Below the pieces are notes generated by a model. The model was given only the letters and a program-made list of their open reading frames with translations. It was not told where the DNA came from and ran no database searches. The position numbers and the translations under genes were made by a program. From contig NC_059416.1 of the NCBI RefSeq assembly GCF_905220565.1, positions 7,316,001 through 7,380,000 on the forward strand: 64,000 nt of DNA, in the 5' to 3' direction. This document shows positions 34,940-45,519 of the stretch, one piece after another (position 1 is the first letter of the stretch; each line of letters starts with the position of its first letter). This DNA comes from Melitaea cinxia. Taxonomy: Eukaryota > Arthropoda > Insecta > Lepidoptera > Nymphalidae.

Positions 34940-36598
34940 ACATAGGATATACATATTTATACGTTACATACACATTAGACCACTTGCTGTTGACTACTTT
35001 GCTTTTTTAGAGAATGTCTTAGAAGTATACTTACTCACTTCAATACAGTCACACGCTGGTGATGGGTGATTTTAATACTTGCCTCCTTAAACAAGATGAC
35101 CGAGCCTCACGTCCTTGCTCTATTGTAAATTCTGCAAATTTGCATATCCTGCCTCTGAAAGCCACCCATTCCTTTCCTAATTGTTCTCCTTCTCTCCTTG
35201 ACCTCATTCTTGTCTCTTCCTTAGACCATGTTGATAAGCACGGACAATGCCCAGCTGATGCATTATCCTATTATGATCTCATATATCTCTCTTATAAAAT
35301 TAGACAACGAAAAGCTAAGTCAAGAATTCTTCTGCAGCGTAGTTTTGGGGGGATAAATTTGAATTGCTTACGTGACGATGCTACAAAGATTGATTGTTCT
35401 GAGGTATTTAGCACGTCTGTGGTGGATGAAAAATTAAGCGTTTTTAATTCCTTACTAACGCAGTTGTACGACGCACATGCCCCTGTAAAACCAATACCTA
35501 TCAAACATCTTCCCGCTCCATGACTCAAGGCTGAAATAAAAGCACTGCAGGACCTAGAAAACAAGGCTAAAGCTCGATTTGAATATGATCCTAGTTCGTC
35601 AAATATAGAGAAATACAGAAAGTTTCGGAATCACTGCAAGAAGGCGTGTACAGATGCACAACGACGCCATATTCACAAATCTGTATTAGAGGAACCAGAC
35701 TCTGCGAAAATCCGAAAATTCCTTAAGTCGCTTGGAGTTGGCAAAACCAAACATCAATTAACTTCAAATTCACTTGATCTTAATGCGTAAAATAAGCACT
35801 TTACTTCTTGTCTCTATAGACTATACAACCTTAGTTGTATAGTCTATACATTTAGTCGCCTTTCTGCTCTTACAGCCTCTTCGACTCAACTAAAGACGAA
35901 GAGAGTCTAATCAACTAAAGTGGGTCCCAAACAGCTTCCATAGGAATACTCACATCCTCTTACTGCTTTATCCCGTGTTGTTTCAGCCTGATTCACCTTC
36001 TTACCTCAAGGAACGTTTTGAGTTTTAAACATTTTTGAATATCATATCAAAAATTGACCGCTCCAGCGACTTTCTTTGCGACACCCATGATCGTTCTTTT
36101 TGATCTGACACCAATTTAATACTCAAAACTCCGTCTCATACTTCTTCCTATTACTCTAATTCCTTCTCTATTAAAGCTGTCCAACTTTGGAACTCTCTCC
36201 CTCTTTCTTTTAGATAAGCTCAATCTCTCTTCTTCTTCAAAAAATACCTTAAACTACACTATTTGTCACTAAACACGCTATGATCGCCCATATCGTCTTT
36301 GTATAATATAAATATATGATGTATTTATATATGTATGTATTTTATATATGTAAGTGTTATGTATGTTTATTATTATATATTATCTATATATACTTTATTC
36401 AATTATTCTAATCCACACACTAGGTAATTATTTGTTTACTTCCTAACTGCAGTTACTATTTCGTGTCCTATACCCAAAGGTTGTCTGTAAGAGATCGCTC
36501 TTTCAGCGATAAGACCACCTTTGTACCTCTTACATTTTTTTTTTGTTGTTTCTTATAATGGCGTACAATAAAGAGTATTATTATTATATTATTATTAC
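34940..36598 (+). pseudogene. Jockey/CR1-like LINE copy lacking its RT domain
   Basis: The remnant starts inside an AP-type endonuclease: VDYFAFLENVLEV (about 34,990), then after a +1 frameshift MGDFNTCLL (35,062 on), LLDLILVS, and YYDLIYLS at the place of the usual SDH motif. The frame 35,059-35,523 ends at TGA where the family has a tryptophan (P-W-L), then continues open for 88 codons (LKAEIKALQDLENKAKARFE, RKFRNHCKKACTDAQRRHIH, IRKFLKSLGVGKTK) to a second stop at 35,788. From about 35,880 the C-terminus resumes (PDSPSYLKERF, then VQLWNSLPLSFR at about 36,178), so the whole RT domain is deleted. The 3' UTR (family E) has AGAGATCGCTCTTTCAGCGA, GTACAATAAAGAGTA and an (ATT)n end at about 36,598. 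A perfect palindrome marks the deletion junction. Confidence 0.85.
35815..35848. repeat. Perfect 15-bp inverted repeat at the LINE deletion junction
   Basis: Arms TATAGACTATACAAC (35,815-35,829) and GTTGTATAGTCTATA (35,834-35,848) with a 4-nt loop CTTA. It lies between the last endonuclease-side codons and the resumed C-terminal sequence of the LINE. Confidence 0.9.
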
Positions 36599-37799
36599 AC
36601 AGTTACAGCTTCCAAGTGGTTAGGGTATTTAAGTAATTATACACCAATAACAGTTTTAATTGGACCTAAAGTTCCGTACCCAAACTGTTCCAATGGGACT
36701 CTATTACTGAAAAAGTTTTCCGTCAGTTCTATTGTCACAGTTTAAGTGTAACCTTTGGAATAATTTTAATTTGGCACTTGATTTTTATTTCCTTTAATTT
36801 AGGATTAGTAGTAATTTTGAGCTGTATTTTTGTAGTGCATAAGTTTCTAACCAATATTGTAATACCTCACTTGTTCTCTTTGATCTAGAACACTTTGTAC
36901 GTGCTTAAAATAATAATATATAAAACATCGTAATTATTTCTTGACTCAAATTTTATTAAGTTAATTAAGATGTGAGAATGTAAAGGTTTAACCCAAGTGT
37001 AGTTTGGATAAGTATTACATTATTACGGATAATTATAAACTCTTGTAAGTCGTAATGTGATATTCTAATAATTCGATAAAACAGATTTATATGCTTAGAA
37101 AACGAAAATCGAAAGTCAATGCTGACAGCGAATGCGTAATGTTGAATATATTCTGGGCTACATAAGAAATTATTCCTAAACGAATTTAATATCTCTGCCA
37201 CATCTGTCATTCCAATTTCTTATTTATATTATTAACCTTTTTTAATATCTTCAATGTATTTTTAACTTCTTTTGTAGTATAGTAACTCTCGGATTATAAA
37301 TAATATAAGATTTATATTATATTGTGTTCTAATATTTTTACTTATAATATGTATGTTATTTAAGTTCCTTTTTTTATTTTTTATGTAACTAAAATTCATA
37401 TTTTTTTTCATTTTCGATTTGTCTACACTAATAATCTAAAGAATTTGTTTATTTGTTTGAACGCACTAATCTCAGGTACGAATTAAAAAAAAATCGTTTT
37501 GTTTGGTCCAAATACCGAGGAAGGCTATTAAATAGGCTATAGGCTATACAATATTTGAATACGTTTTTTCCTCAAGTTAATACTTATTTTGTAAAAATGT
37601 TTTAAATCAGGATTTATTTGCGTTGATTTTAGATATGATAGAATTATAAGATGGTAGTTTTTTTAATCAATTTCATTTAATTTCCGTTAATAAACTATTA
37701 TTGCACACCAAATAAACAGTTCATACACATTATAAAAAGAATATTTTAAATCAAACTGGTTGGTTGATTTTTTCTCATTAATATGTGCACACTTCTAAC
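36599..37799. other. Stretch without recognised features
   Basis: AT-rich; nothing supported. Confidence 0.5.
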
Positions 37800-37946
37800 T
37801 GCTGCTAGTGTCCAGTAAGTACCCAAAGGTTATCTGGAAGGAATCGCTATTTGGCGATAAGATCGCCTTTGTACATCTTGTATTATATCTTTCTTTATAT
37901 GTGTCTGTATTTTGGTGTACATTAAGAATAAATAAATAAATAAATA
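37800..37946 (+). repeat. LINE 3' UTR tail, family E copy
   Basis: ACCCAAAGGTTATCTGGAAG, GAATCGCTATTTGGCGATAA, GATCGCCTTTGTAC and TTTGGTGTACATTAAGAATA, followed by (AAAT)n in place of (ATT)n. A free-standing 3' end. Confidence 0.8.
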
Positions 37947-38659
37947 ACTTCTACTGAAAATGATACTGAAAATGCTCAATTCTTTTGTCACTAAATACGG
38001 AAAGAAATTCACAGAAAAATGTATGTGTTGTTGTATATAGTTTACTCATATGTTTGGAAATCGCGAAAAAGTACGCCACACTATTTTTCTTTATATGTTT
38101 ATATTTCATGCTATTCTGGCGATAAAACACCTCTCCGTTTTGAAGAAGGATGTATTTCAATGTTGCGATAAGGAAAAGATGTATTTTTATTACTGAGGTC
38201 GGTTTCAGTAAGTACCTACGACTAATATACTATTCTACGCATTTTCTTTTTTTTTTCACTAGTAAAAAGGAATAGGTACGTTTTTATTGTTATTGCACGA
38301 AATAGTAAGCATTAAGGGTAAAATGTGTGTAGTTTTGGTTTTCGGTTACAGTGTTTTTTATTTTTTATTTCTTTAATATATTTCTGTCAATATTTTCTCA
38401 ATGAAACACGAAATATCACCGGTGGTAATGTAGATTAATGTTGATGAATGATAAATGTTGATTATTATACAATTCTAGCTTTATTATTATAAACTATTTC
38501 GCTATTACATACCTCTTTTAAAGTAAAAATATCATGAAAATCTGTTCAACAGTTTTCAAGGTCGACTACAAACAAAAAAAATCTTACATTATATTATTAT
38601 TAGTACAAATAATATTATTTTTAAGCAAGGAAAAAAAATAAATATTTTTATATAAATAC
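37947..38659. other. Stretch without recognised features
   Basis: AT-rich; nothing supported. Confidence 0.5.
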
Positions 38660-38872
38660 TAGCTGACCCCGCAAACGTTGTGTTGTCATATATGTCATGT
38701 TATTAACCCCCATAATGCCCCCCTCTTGTAACTTAGGGGTATGAAAAATAGACGTTGGCCGATTCTCAGACCTACCCGTTATGCACACAAAATTTCATAA
38801 AAATCGGTCCAGTTGTTTCGGAGGAGTATTTTAACTAATATTGTGACACGAGAATTTTATATATAAGAAGAT
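38660..38872 (-). mobile_element. Helitron-like non-autonomous element (GGGGTCAGCTAGT end)
   Basis: The minus strand runs from TCTTATATATAAAATTCTCG and TGTCACAATATTAG through CTCCGAAACAACTGGACCGA and GAAATTTTGTGTGCATAACG to ACAACGTTTGCGGGGTCAGC then TAGT. TC start and CTAGT end fit Helitron-like DNA. A copy with an internal duplication lies at 45.2 kb (plus). Confidence 0.65.
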
Positions 38873-39352
38873 CTATTATTAGCTCTTGTCTAACAAAGAT
38901 AACGAAACATGTTACATGTTAGTCGTATGCCTCGAGAAAACTATGTTTTTTCTGTATTTGCAAATGTATTTTTTCATGTCATTTCGATGATTGTTAAAAG
39001 TTAATATAAATATTTTTGTTTTCGTTTATTTGACAAAACTAATGGTTAATAATCAACAGCTAGATAAATTATGAAGGAAAAAATTACTTGATAAGGAAAT
39101 CGTTATAAATAGGTATTTTCCAAGTTAGGATGTCTACCTCCTAATACTAATGTGTTTAAATATTTATATTAAGAAAAAAAAAGTATTAATTGTTGCAAAC
39201 GCTGTTATGCCAACGATTACGGGAAGGATTCGATAAAGTATTAAAATTAGGGATAAACATATATTTCTTACACTTTTAGACATTTGAATAAAACGTGTGG
39301 GCGTAAAATATTAATAAATTTTGTCGTAATGGATATTTTTATATGAATTTAC
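38873..39352. other. Stretch without recognised features
   Basis: AT-rich; nothing supported. Confidence 0.5.
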
Positions 39353-39540
39353 TCGCAAGGCAAAAAAGCGTACAGCCCACCTAATGGTAAATTTTGACCG
39401 TAGCCTATGAATGCCTGCAAACCCAGTAGCATCGCTAGGACGTTTTCAACCCCACCCCTGACGGTCTCCTGTAGCACGGGCTACTTTACTCACCACAGAA
39501 ACACAACATTACAAGTGAGCAAAAGTATTTGGCTGAGATT
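39353..39540 (-). repeat. Family B SINE-like repeat, copy 4 (5'-truncated, diverged)
   Basis: The plus strand has GCGTACAGCCCACCTAATGG, TGACCGTAGCCTATGAATGC and ACTCACCACAGAAACACAAC, the diverged 3' two-thirds of family B in reverse. Confidence 0.75.
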
Positions 39541-40129
39541 TCAGTATTTTTGATGTATATATAAATTTCCTCTTGAGTCCTACATCAATATCATGTTTCT
39601 GTGACTACAGACATTCAATCGCCAAATATCAATAAATATTGCGACAAAGTTTCATTATCAGTTTACTACTACTTACTATTTTATTATTCAATTATAATTG
39701 TTTGGGTGGAAGGAATAAGTAACGTAACTTATATTTAGCTGGTAAAAGAAACTTTTGTAATTTTATTTAAATAGTCCTAATTTGGCCAGCACTTAGTTCA
39801 AGGAGACAATTCAATATTTATCACCGGCTACTTCTAATTGACGTTTTAACTTCTTCGTTTGTCTTCAAAAGTAAACTTACAGATGACCTTTTTGTTGGTT
39901 GGACTTGGTTGTTTCTAAGTAAATTAATTAGTTCCAACTTCCAATGAGTCACTTCAGTTTTATGAAATAAAAATAAGATTTGAAGTATTCCTACTACTTA
40001 GAAAGGCAAAAGAGCAACCCGCCCAATCTATACATGTAATAAAATGATAGGAAAGTCAAAACTGTACATTGAATATTTTTTTTAAAAGAATACTTGGGGT
40101 GTGATCTACAATCGATACCGAAGCCAAAA
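39541..40129. other. Stretch without recognised features
   Basis: AT-rich; nothing supported. Confidence 0.5.
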
Positions 40130-40385
40130 ATATAGTTTTTAGAATTTTTGTCTGTTTTTGTCTGTTTGTCCTTATGTATGTCCGGGATAAACTCAAAAAG
40201 TATCGCATGGATTTACTTAAAATTATTTTTTTCTTAAATATAATAATTAATATATCAAAATAAAATATAGCCTATCTTTCAAGTTGGATCGAACAGCACA
40301 TGGTGTGCGAATTTTATTATAATCGGTTAAGTGGTTTAGGAGTCCATTGAGGACAAACATTGTGACACGAGATTTATATATATTA
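40130..40385 (-). mobile_element. Helitron-like element fragment, related 5' end
   Basis: The minus strand starts TCTTAATATATATAAATCTC, then GTGTCACAATGTTTGTCCTC, GGACTCCTAAACCACTTAAC and TAAAATTCGCACACCATGTG. The first 30 bp match the starts at 38.87 and 45.2 kb; the body is different, suggesting a related family sharing its 5' end. Confidence 0.6.
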
Positions 40386-40524
40386 AGATGAATATAAGTA
40401 GACAAGACAATTTTAAATCAGTTCCATCTATGAGATTTTTTGTAGATTTGAAATGTAAAGAAGAAACGGGTAAATGAATGTTATTTTAAAAGGTATAATC
40501 GTAGGTATTTTTGGTGCTGTATAG

Positions 40525-40558
40525 CGTTTACGCAGATGACGTCGCAGGCACCAGCTAG
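40525..40558 (+). mobile_element. Possible Helitron-like 3' terminus
   Basis: GCAGATGACGTCGCAGGCAC then CAGCTAGT; CTAG at 40,555-40,558. A GC-rich segment immediately precedes CTAGT, as in the other Helitron-like ends. The body is not identified. Confidence 0.4.
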
Positions 40559-40602
40559 TAAATAATAATTTCGTTTATTCTCAAAAAAAATATAAATAAA
40601 TA

Positions 40603-40675
40603 ATCATTAAAATCGGTACAGTAAAAAGTTATGTAGTAACACTGAACCTCCATTTTTTACTAAATCGGTTAAAAA
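40603..40675 (-). repeat. Family C fragment, copy 6
   Basis: TCATTAAAATCGGTACAGTA, AAAAGTTATG and AAATCGGTTAAAAA are pieces of reverse family C. Confidence 0.5.
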
Positions 40676-41435
40676 CGATTAGAAACTTCAAAAACAAAAT
40701 TTGAAAAAGCATCAAAGTAATTATGTATTAATCCAAAGCGCAAATCAAAATAATTTCCTTAGAGATTAGCATTTCACAATAAAATAGGTTTTGTAAACAT
40801 AATGATCGATTATACGACTCTAATAAAAAGTAAGAAATGACTCGCAAAATCGTTTCAAAATATCAAGACAAACAACACTCAATCTTATTAATATCGTAAT
40901 AAGTCCTAAAATTCGTTACAATTACGAAAAGTGTAGGCATTCGATGAAAACGTTTAAATTAAATTGGTATAGTTAATAGCGATTTTAAAGTCGTTACTTA
41001 ATGAAAACGTTCCAGTATCGTGATTATTTATTTAAAATGTATAAGTTGAAGTGGTAATTACGGCAATAATTTCGTAAATTCATTTCTTAATATTTTGTAT
41101 TGATGTTAACAGATTATTAAATAAAATAAATAACCAAAAAGTTTCATTTAATAATGCTGAACGAACTCTTCACGTTCATCGCTAGACAGTAAAGTACGCC
41201 GGTGACGCACAAACACAAGACGTCTAAAACATGATAAGCATCCGTATGTTCTATAGAAGTAATTGTCATGGATTGACACCTCGAAAGCTATCAGATGAGT
41301 CGCTTACCATGACTATTCCATCAACATTGTAAATTAAACTAATTAATATCTATGTCATAGACTAATATTCAAAATTAAGACTTACATACCACCATAGTCC
41401 GACAAGCGTGTAACTGGCATCGATAAAATGTATAT
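40676..41435. other. Stretch without recognised features
   Basis: AT-rich, slightly GC-richer at 41,160-41,320. Nothing supported. Confidence 0.5.
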
Positions 41436-41623
41436 TAAACGGTTTTATTTAGCTCACCCCGTTTGTTTTATTTTTTTTATTTTTTATTTATTATTTATTC
41501 TTGGGTCAAATTTAGTAATTCAAATTTCACCCTCTTCCTGTCAACCGATTAATCTGAAATTTTGTATACACTTTGGATTTTGGTGACAATACAATTATGT
41601 TTATTCATTATCATTATAAATTC
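41436..41623 (+). repeat. Leader segment of the 118-bp array repeat
   Basis: Starts TTAAACGGTTTTATTTAGCT and CACCCCGTTTG, then T-rich DNA and CCGATTAATCTGAAATTTTG. ATTAAACGGTTTTAT is also found (as GTTAAACGGTTTTAT) inside the arms of the inverted repeat at 42.3/43.0 kb, so leader, array and inverted repeat may belong to one composite element. Confidence 0.4.
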
Positions 41624-42230
41624 AAGATGGCCGCCGCTACAAAATGGCGGATAATTTATGTTTTATTAATCCCATCAATATGGGTATCAAATGAAAGGGC
41701 TCAACAAGCAGAATACAATATACTATAAAAAATTGAAATCCAAGATGGCGGCCGCTACAAAATGGCGGATAACGTAGGTTTTATCAATCCCATCAATATG
41801 GGTATCAAATGAAAGGGCTCAACAAGCAGAATACAATATACTATAAAAAATTGAAATACAAGATGGCGGCCGCTACAAAATGGCGGATAACGTAGGTTTT
41901 ATCGATCCCATCAATATGGGTATCAAATGAAAGTGCTCAACCAGTATAATCAATGTACTATATAAAATTAAAATCCAAGATGGCGGCCTCTACAAAATGG
42001 CGGATAACTTAGGTTTTATCAATCCCATCAACATGGGTATCAAATGAAAGGTCTCATCAACAAGTAGAATATAATTTACTATGCAAAATTGAAATCTAAG
42101 CTGGCCGCCACTACCAAATGTCTGATAACAATTTTTTATCAATCCCACCAATATGGGTATCAAATAAAAGGGCTTGACAAGAAGAATACAGTGCACTATA
42201 CAACCTCAATATTTAAGATGGGCCTTGCAA
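41624..42230 (+). repeat. Tandem array of five units of about 118 bp
   Basis: Unit starts, taken at AAGATGG or its variant, are 41,624, 41,742, 41,860, 41,977, 42,098 and 42,215 (spacings 118, 118, 117, 121, 117). Each unit holds AAGATGGCGGCCGCTACAAA, ATGGCGGATAA, CCCATCAATATGGGTATCAA and ATGAAAGGGCTCAACAAG. Units 1-3 are nearly identical; the outer right ones are decayed. A single related segment occurs at 61,018-61,060. Short minus frames across it are repeat artefacts. Confidence 0.9.
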
Positions 42231-42283
42231 TAATGAAGCACTAAATGAATTAAACAGAATGCGAAATAAAAACTAAAAACTAG

Positions 42284-43056
42284 AAAATAAAAATAGGTAA
42301 AAAAACTTTTTAAGTTAAACGGTTTTATGTTAAACATACATTGCAATGTTTAAGATAAATGTACTAAAAACCAAAAAATAATAAAATAGATACAGTCGTG
42401 GGAATTATAAACATATGCATAGACTAGACTAAAATAAAACCGTGGGGCACGTCAATTGTCTACAAATTATCGACTTAATGTGCGATAGAAGAATCGTTTA
42501 ATTCGTCGTTAAAATAGGCAGTTGGCCCGCAGACGGTGAGGAAATTACTTACTATTTTCTTGCTCATGGAAATTCCAATAGTTATACACTCCATGTAAAT
42601 AAAAGAGATGTTTCAACTAGTTTATCGTTGGACATTCACACTGCTGGCTGGCGAGGAATCGTTTCACTGCTCGTAGTTTGTCTTTAATCGACAAAACATA
42701 TGATAAAAGTACTACTCGCTCACCACTATGAAACCCTAAAACTCGCTTATAATCGAGCTTGCTAGCTAGTTTCCACATTCTAGCCCTACTTATCGTCATA
42801 CACGTCCATCGTTGTCGGTTGAACAACTGCCTAATTATAGTGTAACATTACAAAACAAACATTTTAATCAACGATTGTAGACAATTGACGTGCCCCACGG
42901 TTTTATTTTAGTCTAGTCTATGCATATGTTTATAATTCCCACGACTGTATCTATTTTATTATTTTTTGGTTTTTAGTACATTTATCTTAAACATTGCAAT
43001 GTATGTTTAACATAAAACCGTTTAACTTAAAAAGTTTTTTTACCTATTTTTATTTT
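42284..43056. mobile_element. Fold-back element: perfect 182-bp inverted repeat with 409-bp spacer
   Basis: The left arm 42,284-42,465 and right arm 42,875-43,056 are exact reverse complements over all 182 bp as far as read base by base. From outside in, the arm holds AAAATAAAAATAGGT, CTTTTTAAGTTAAACGG, CATTGCAATG (a small palindrome), CAGTCGTGGGAATTATAAAC, ACTAGACTAAAATAAAACCG and GGGGCACGTCAATTGTC. The spacer is less AT-rich; its longest frame (42,617-42,826, minus, 69 codons) shows no recognised domain. No convincing target duplication was found at the outer ends. Perfect arms imply recent origin or conversion. It could be a non-autonomous DNA transposon with long inverted repeats or a fold-back element. 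Confidence 0.85.
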
Positions 43057-43281
43057 TATCTTAAATCCAAAGAAAAAGGAAAAATTATGTCATAATAAAA
43101 ATTAAATTCCAAAATCGATATAAAGCTTCTCTAAAGATATCGTCCTGTCGATAACAAATTGTATAAAAAAATAAAATAATCTAAAAATAATTTAATTACT
43201 GTTTTTCTTTTATAATCTATAAATTTGACTTTACCATTCGCTGATAAAATGAAAAGATAGGCTCGTCATAATAAGATTTAG

Positions 43282-43437
43282 TTTGGTCTTGACCTGAATC
43301 TCAGCGATGGAAGTGACGAGGGCGAACTTGAAGCACGCTTGCTCGGGTCATTCAGATGTGTCGATAAAGATCAACTTTTACTTAGTTTTGATAACCAAAG
43401 ACGTAGACTCTTAAAGAAAATTTTACTTAATTTTAAA
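43282..43437 (+). pseudogene. Short open segment, coding-like, unrecognised
   Basis: After ATAAGATTTAG (a weak splice-acceptor-like end or simply a stop codon) the frame reads DLNLSDGSDEGELEARLLGS, then FRCVDKDQ and NQRRRLLKKIL, open to a TAA at about 43,477. The composition, acidic then basic and not AT-driven, resembles real protein more than the surroundings. It is not recognised; it could be an exon fragment or the remnant of a transposon protein. No start codon is evident. Confidence 0.3.
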
Positions 43438-43439
43438 TT

Positions 43440-43769
43440 AGTATTTTTTTTTTTACTCATTTTAACCTATATTTAAGATAGTAGTATGCCAAAGCTGCCT
43501 AATGCTATATGACCTTTTCCTATGACGGTTTATGCTACCACAATTTAAAAATACTTTACAAGGAAAGTATCTTGAAGAGTCCTTACACAACACTAATAAT
43601 TTCATATTTAACTTTAGCGTGATGATGATTTTTCGTAAATGTAAATGTAAATTAGTTGTTATTATTATAATAGTAGACTTCAGTAGTAGAATTTTCAAAG
43701 GCAGATAATATAAAGTTATGGATTTATATTTAATTATACCCATTTTTTGGTCCTAGTACATCTATTTTC
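43440..43769. other. Stretch without recognised features
   Basis: AT-rich; the 93-codon minus frame has only low-complexity I/L/T-rich sequence. Nothing supported. Confidence 0.5.
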
Positions 43770-43917
43770 TTAATTTTCAGCGTCCATCCAAAGGTTACCT
43801 TGATGAAATTGCTTTATGCGATAAGGTCGCCTTTTGTACTTTTTCTTGTTTTTGTAATTTCTTTTAATCTTTTTCCTAACGTACAGTAAATAAAACATTA
43901 TTATTATTATTATTAAA
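43770..43917 (+). repeat. LINE 3' UTR tail, family E copy
   Basis: CCAAAGGTTACCTTGATGAA, TGCGATAAGGTCGCC, TTTTGTACTTTTT and AACGTACAGTAAATAAAACA then (ATT)n. Diverged but collinear with the other family E tails. Confidence 0.75.
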
Positions 43918-44528
43918 GTTGATCCAAAACAGAACTTAGTACTTAAAAAATGTTATAAACTTAAAAATGATTTCGAAGTCAGTAAAAATTGTTTTATTTT
44001 AATATTAAAAAAAAAATTATGAATTACGAATAACATCATAAAAAGACCAGACTCTTAGAGAAATTATCAATTTGCTGTACTTTCCATAATTAGCATTAAA
44101 CGTGATTGTTATAAAAAAATATTAAATATTAAATTAATTTAAATTACATAAGGACATGGAGTATTTTTTTAAATCGTGATTTAAAAGAAATATTTTTCGT
44201 TAAACTTTTGATTTGAAAAGGTAATAACAGTTATACAAAACAACACAACGCATCTCGTATGAGTAGAGTTATATTATAAAACGTTAACCACTCGTATGTG
44301 TAACCAGAAATATATAAAAAGCTATGTAACATAATATGTCGAAGCTTCAAACAAATGAAACTGTTCAATTAGAAACAATATACATTTGTATGTTTTAGGT
44401 CACTGGTTATAACAACCATTCAGTTGAATAGTTTAACCCTTTTACTTAACAATATTATTCTACTAAATATTTAATTTTGGTATTGGATTTATATAGTTTT
44501 TGCGATTTAATGATTAACTGATATATTT
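43918..44528. other. Stretch without recognised features
   Basis: AT-rich; nothing supported. Confidence 0.5.
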
Positions 44529-44862
44529 GTGCTGTGTGGTTACGGCATTAAGAATATAGCCACCCCCTCTCTTCCCATGGGTTTCGTAAGAGGCGACTAA
44601 GGGATAACACAGTTCCACTACCACCTTGTAACCGGAAAAGCCGACTGATGGCGGGATAACCATCCAACTTTTGGCTTTGAAATACACAGGCAAAAGATGG
44701 GCAGCAGCGTCTTCGGTGCAACAAAGCCAGCCCTGCGGTCACCAACCCGCCTGCCCAGCGTGGTGACTATGGGCAAAACACATGAGTTCACGTTATTTTT
44801 GGCGATAACTTGTGGAGGCCTATGTCCAGCAGTGGGCTGTATAGGCTGTAATGATGTTAATT
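44529..44862 (+). repeat. Family A dispersed repeat, copy 6 (most complete)
   Basis: Begins GTGCTGTGTGGTTACGGCAT and ends GGCTGTATAGGCTGTAATGATG. It contains all landmarks listed for copy 1 plus GGCAAAAGATGGGCAGCAGC. Its minus frame (44,548-44,745) is the same artefact seen in other copies. Confidence 0.9.
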
Positions 44863-45204
44863 CATAAATTTCTAATCAGTCGTTATTTACATAAAAACCA
44901 GAAAAACTGGTGATAAATTTATTTAACGCTGAAATTGTTTGTCATCCTTCCCTTACATTAATTTATCTTTACCTTAACATTAATTTATTATGAAAGATAT
45001 TTGACATGAATTGATTCAAAATTGACGTGCAACCATTAAACAAAACATTGTCTACCTGTACTTTTATGTTGTGCTTAATCACTCGATTAATTTACATTAA
45101 GACGTTTACTTAAATATCGTTATTCAAAAGTCTAGCCAACTAACTTAACGTTAATTTAAATCAGTTAGCTGCAACACATATATTATACAAGTTATGAGTT
45201 TATC
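44863..45204. other. Stretch without recognised features
   Basis: AT-rich; nothing supported. Confidence 0.5.
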
Positions 45205-45519
45205 TTCTAATATATAAAATTTTCGTGTCGCGGTGTTTGTAGTTAAACTCCTCCGAAACGGCTTGACCGATTCTCATGAAATTTTGTGTGCATATCGGGT
45301 AGATCTGAGAATCGAACAACGTCTATTTTTTATACCCCTAAGTTATGGGGGGGGGGGTTAAGAGGGTTATCAAAATATTATGAAATTTTGTGTGCATATC
45401 AGGTAGGTCTGAAGATCGGCCAACATCTATTTATCATTCCCCTAAGTTATAGGGGGGGGGGGGTATTGAGAAGGTTAATAAAATATATGCAAAGCAACGT
45501 TTGCGGGGTCAGCTATTAA
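45205..45519 (+). mobile_element. Helitron-like element with internal 104-bp duplication
   Basis: Starts TCTTCTAATATATAAAATTT and CGTGTCGCGGTGTTTG, ends CAACGTTTGCGGGGTCAGCT then ATT, so the CTAGT end is slightly mutated. ATGAAATTTTGTGTGCATATC occurs at 45,276 and again at 45,380 (104 bp apart), and each unit ends in a long G tract (11 and 12 G). The copy at 38.66 kb has one unit and a C-rich region without the long tract. Confidence 0.75.

Noticed and set aside
34845..35069. Separate 74-codon gene before the LINE
   Set aside because: Its second half is the endonuclease of the same LINE in the pre-frameshift frame.
41990..42196. 68-codon minus-strand gene with an internal repeat
   Set aside because: The peptide repeat mirrors the 118-bp tandem units.
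42617..42826. 69-codon gene within the fold-back spacer
   Set aside because: No ATG at the start of the frame, no recognised motif, and the length is within chance for this spacer.
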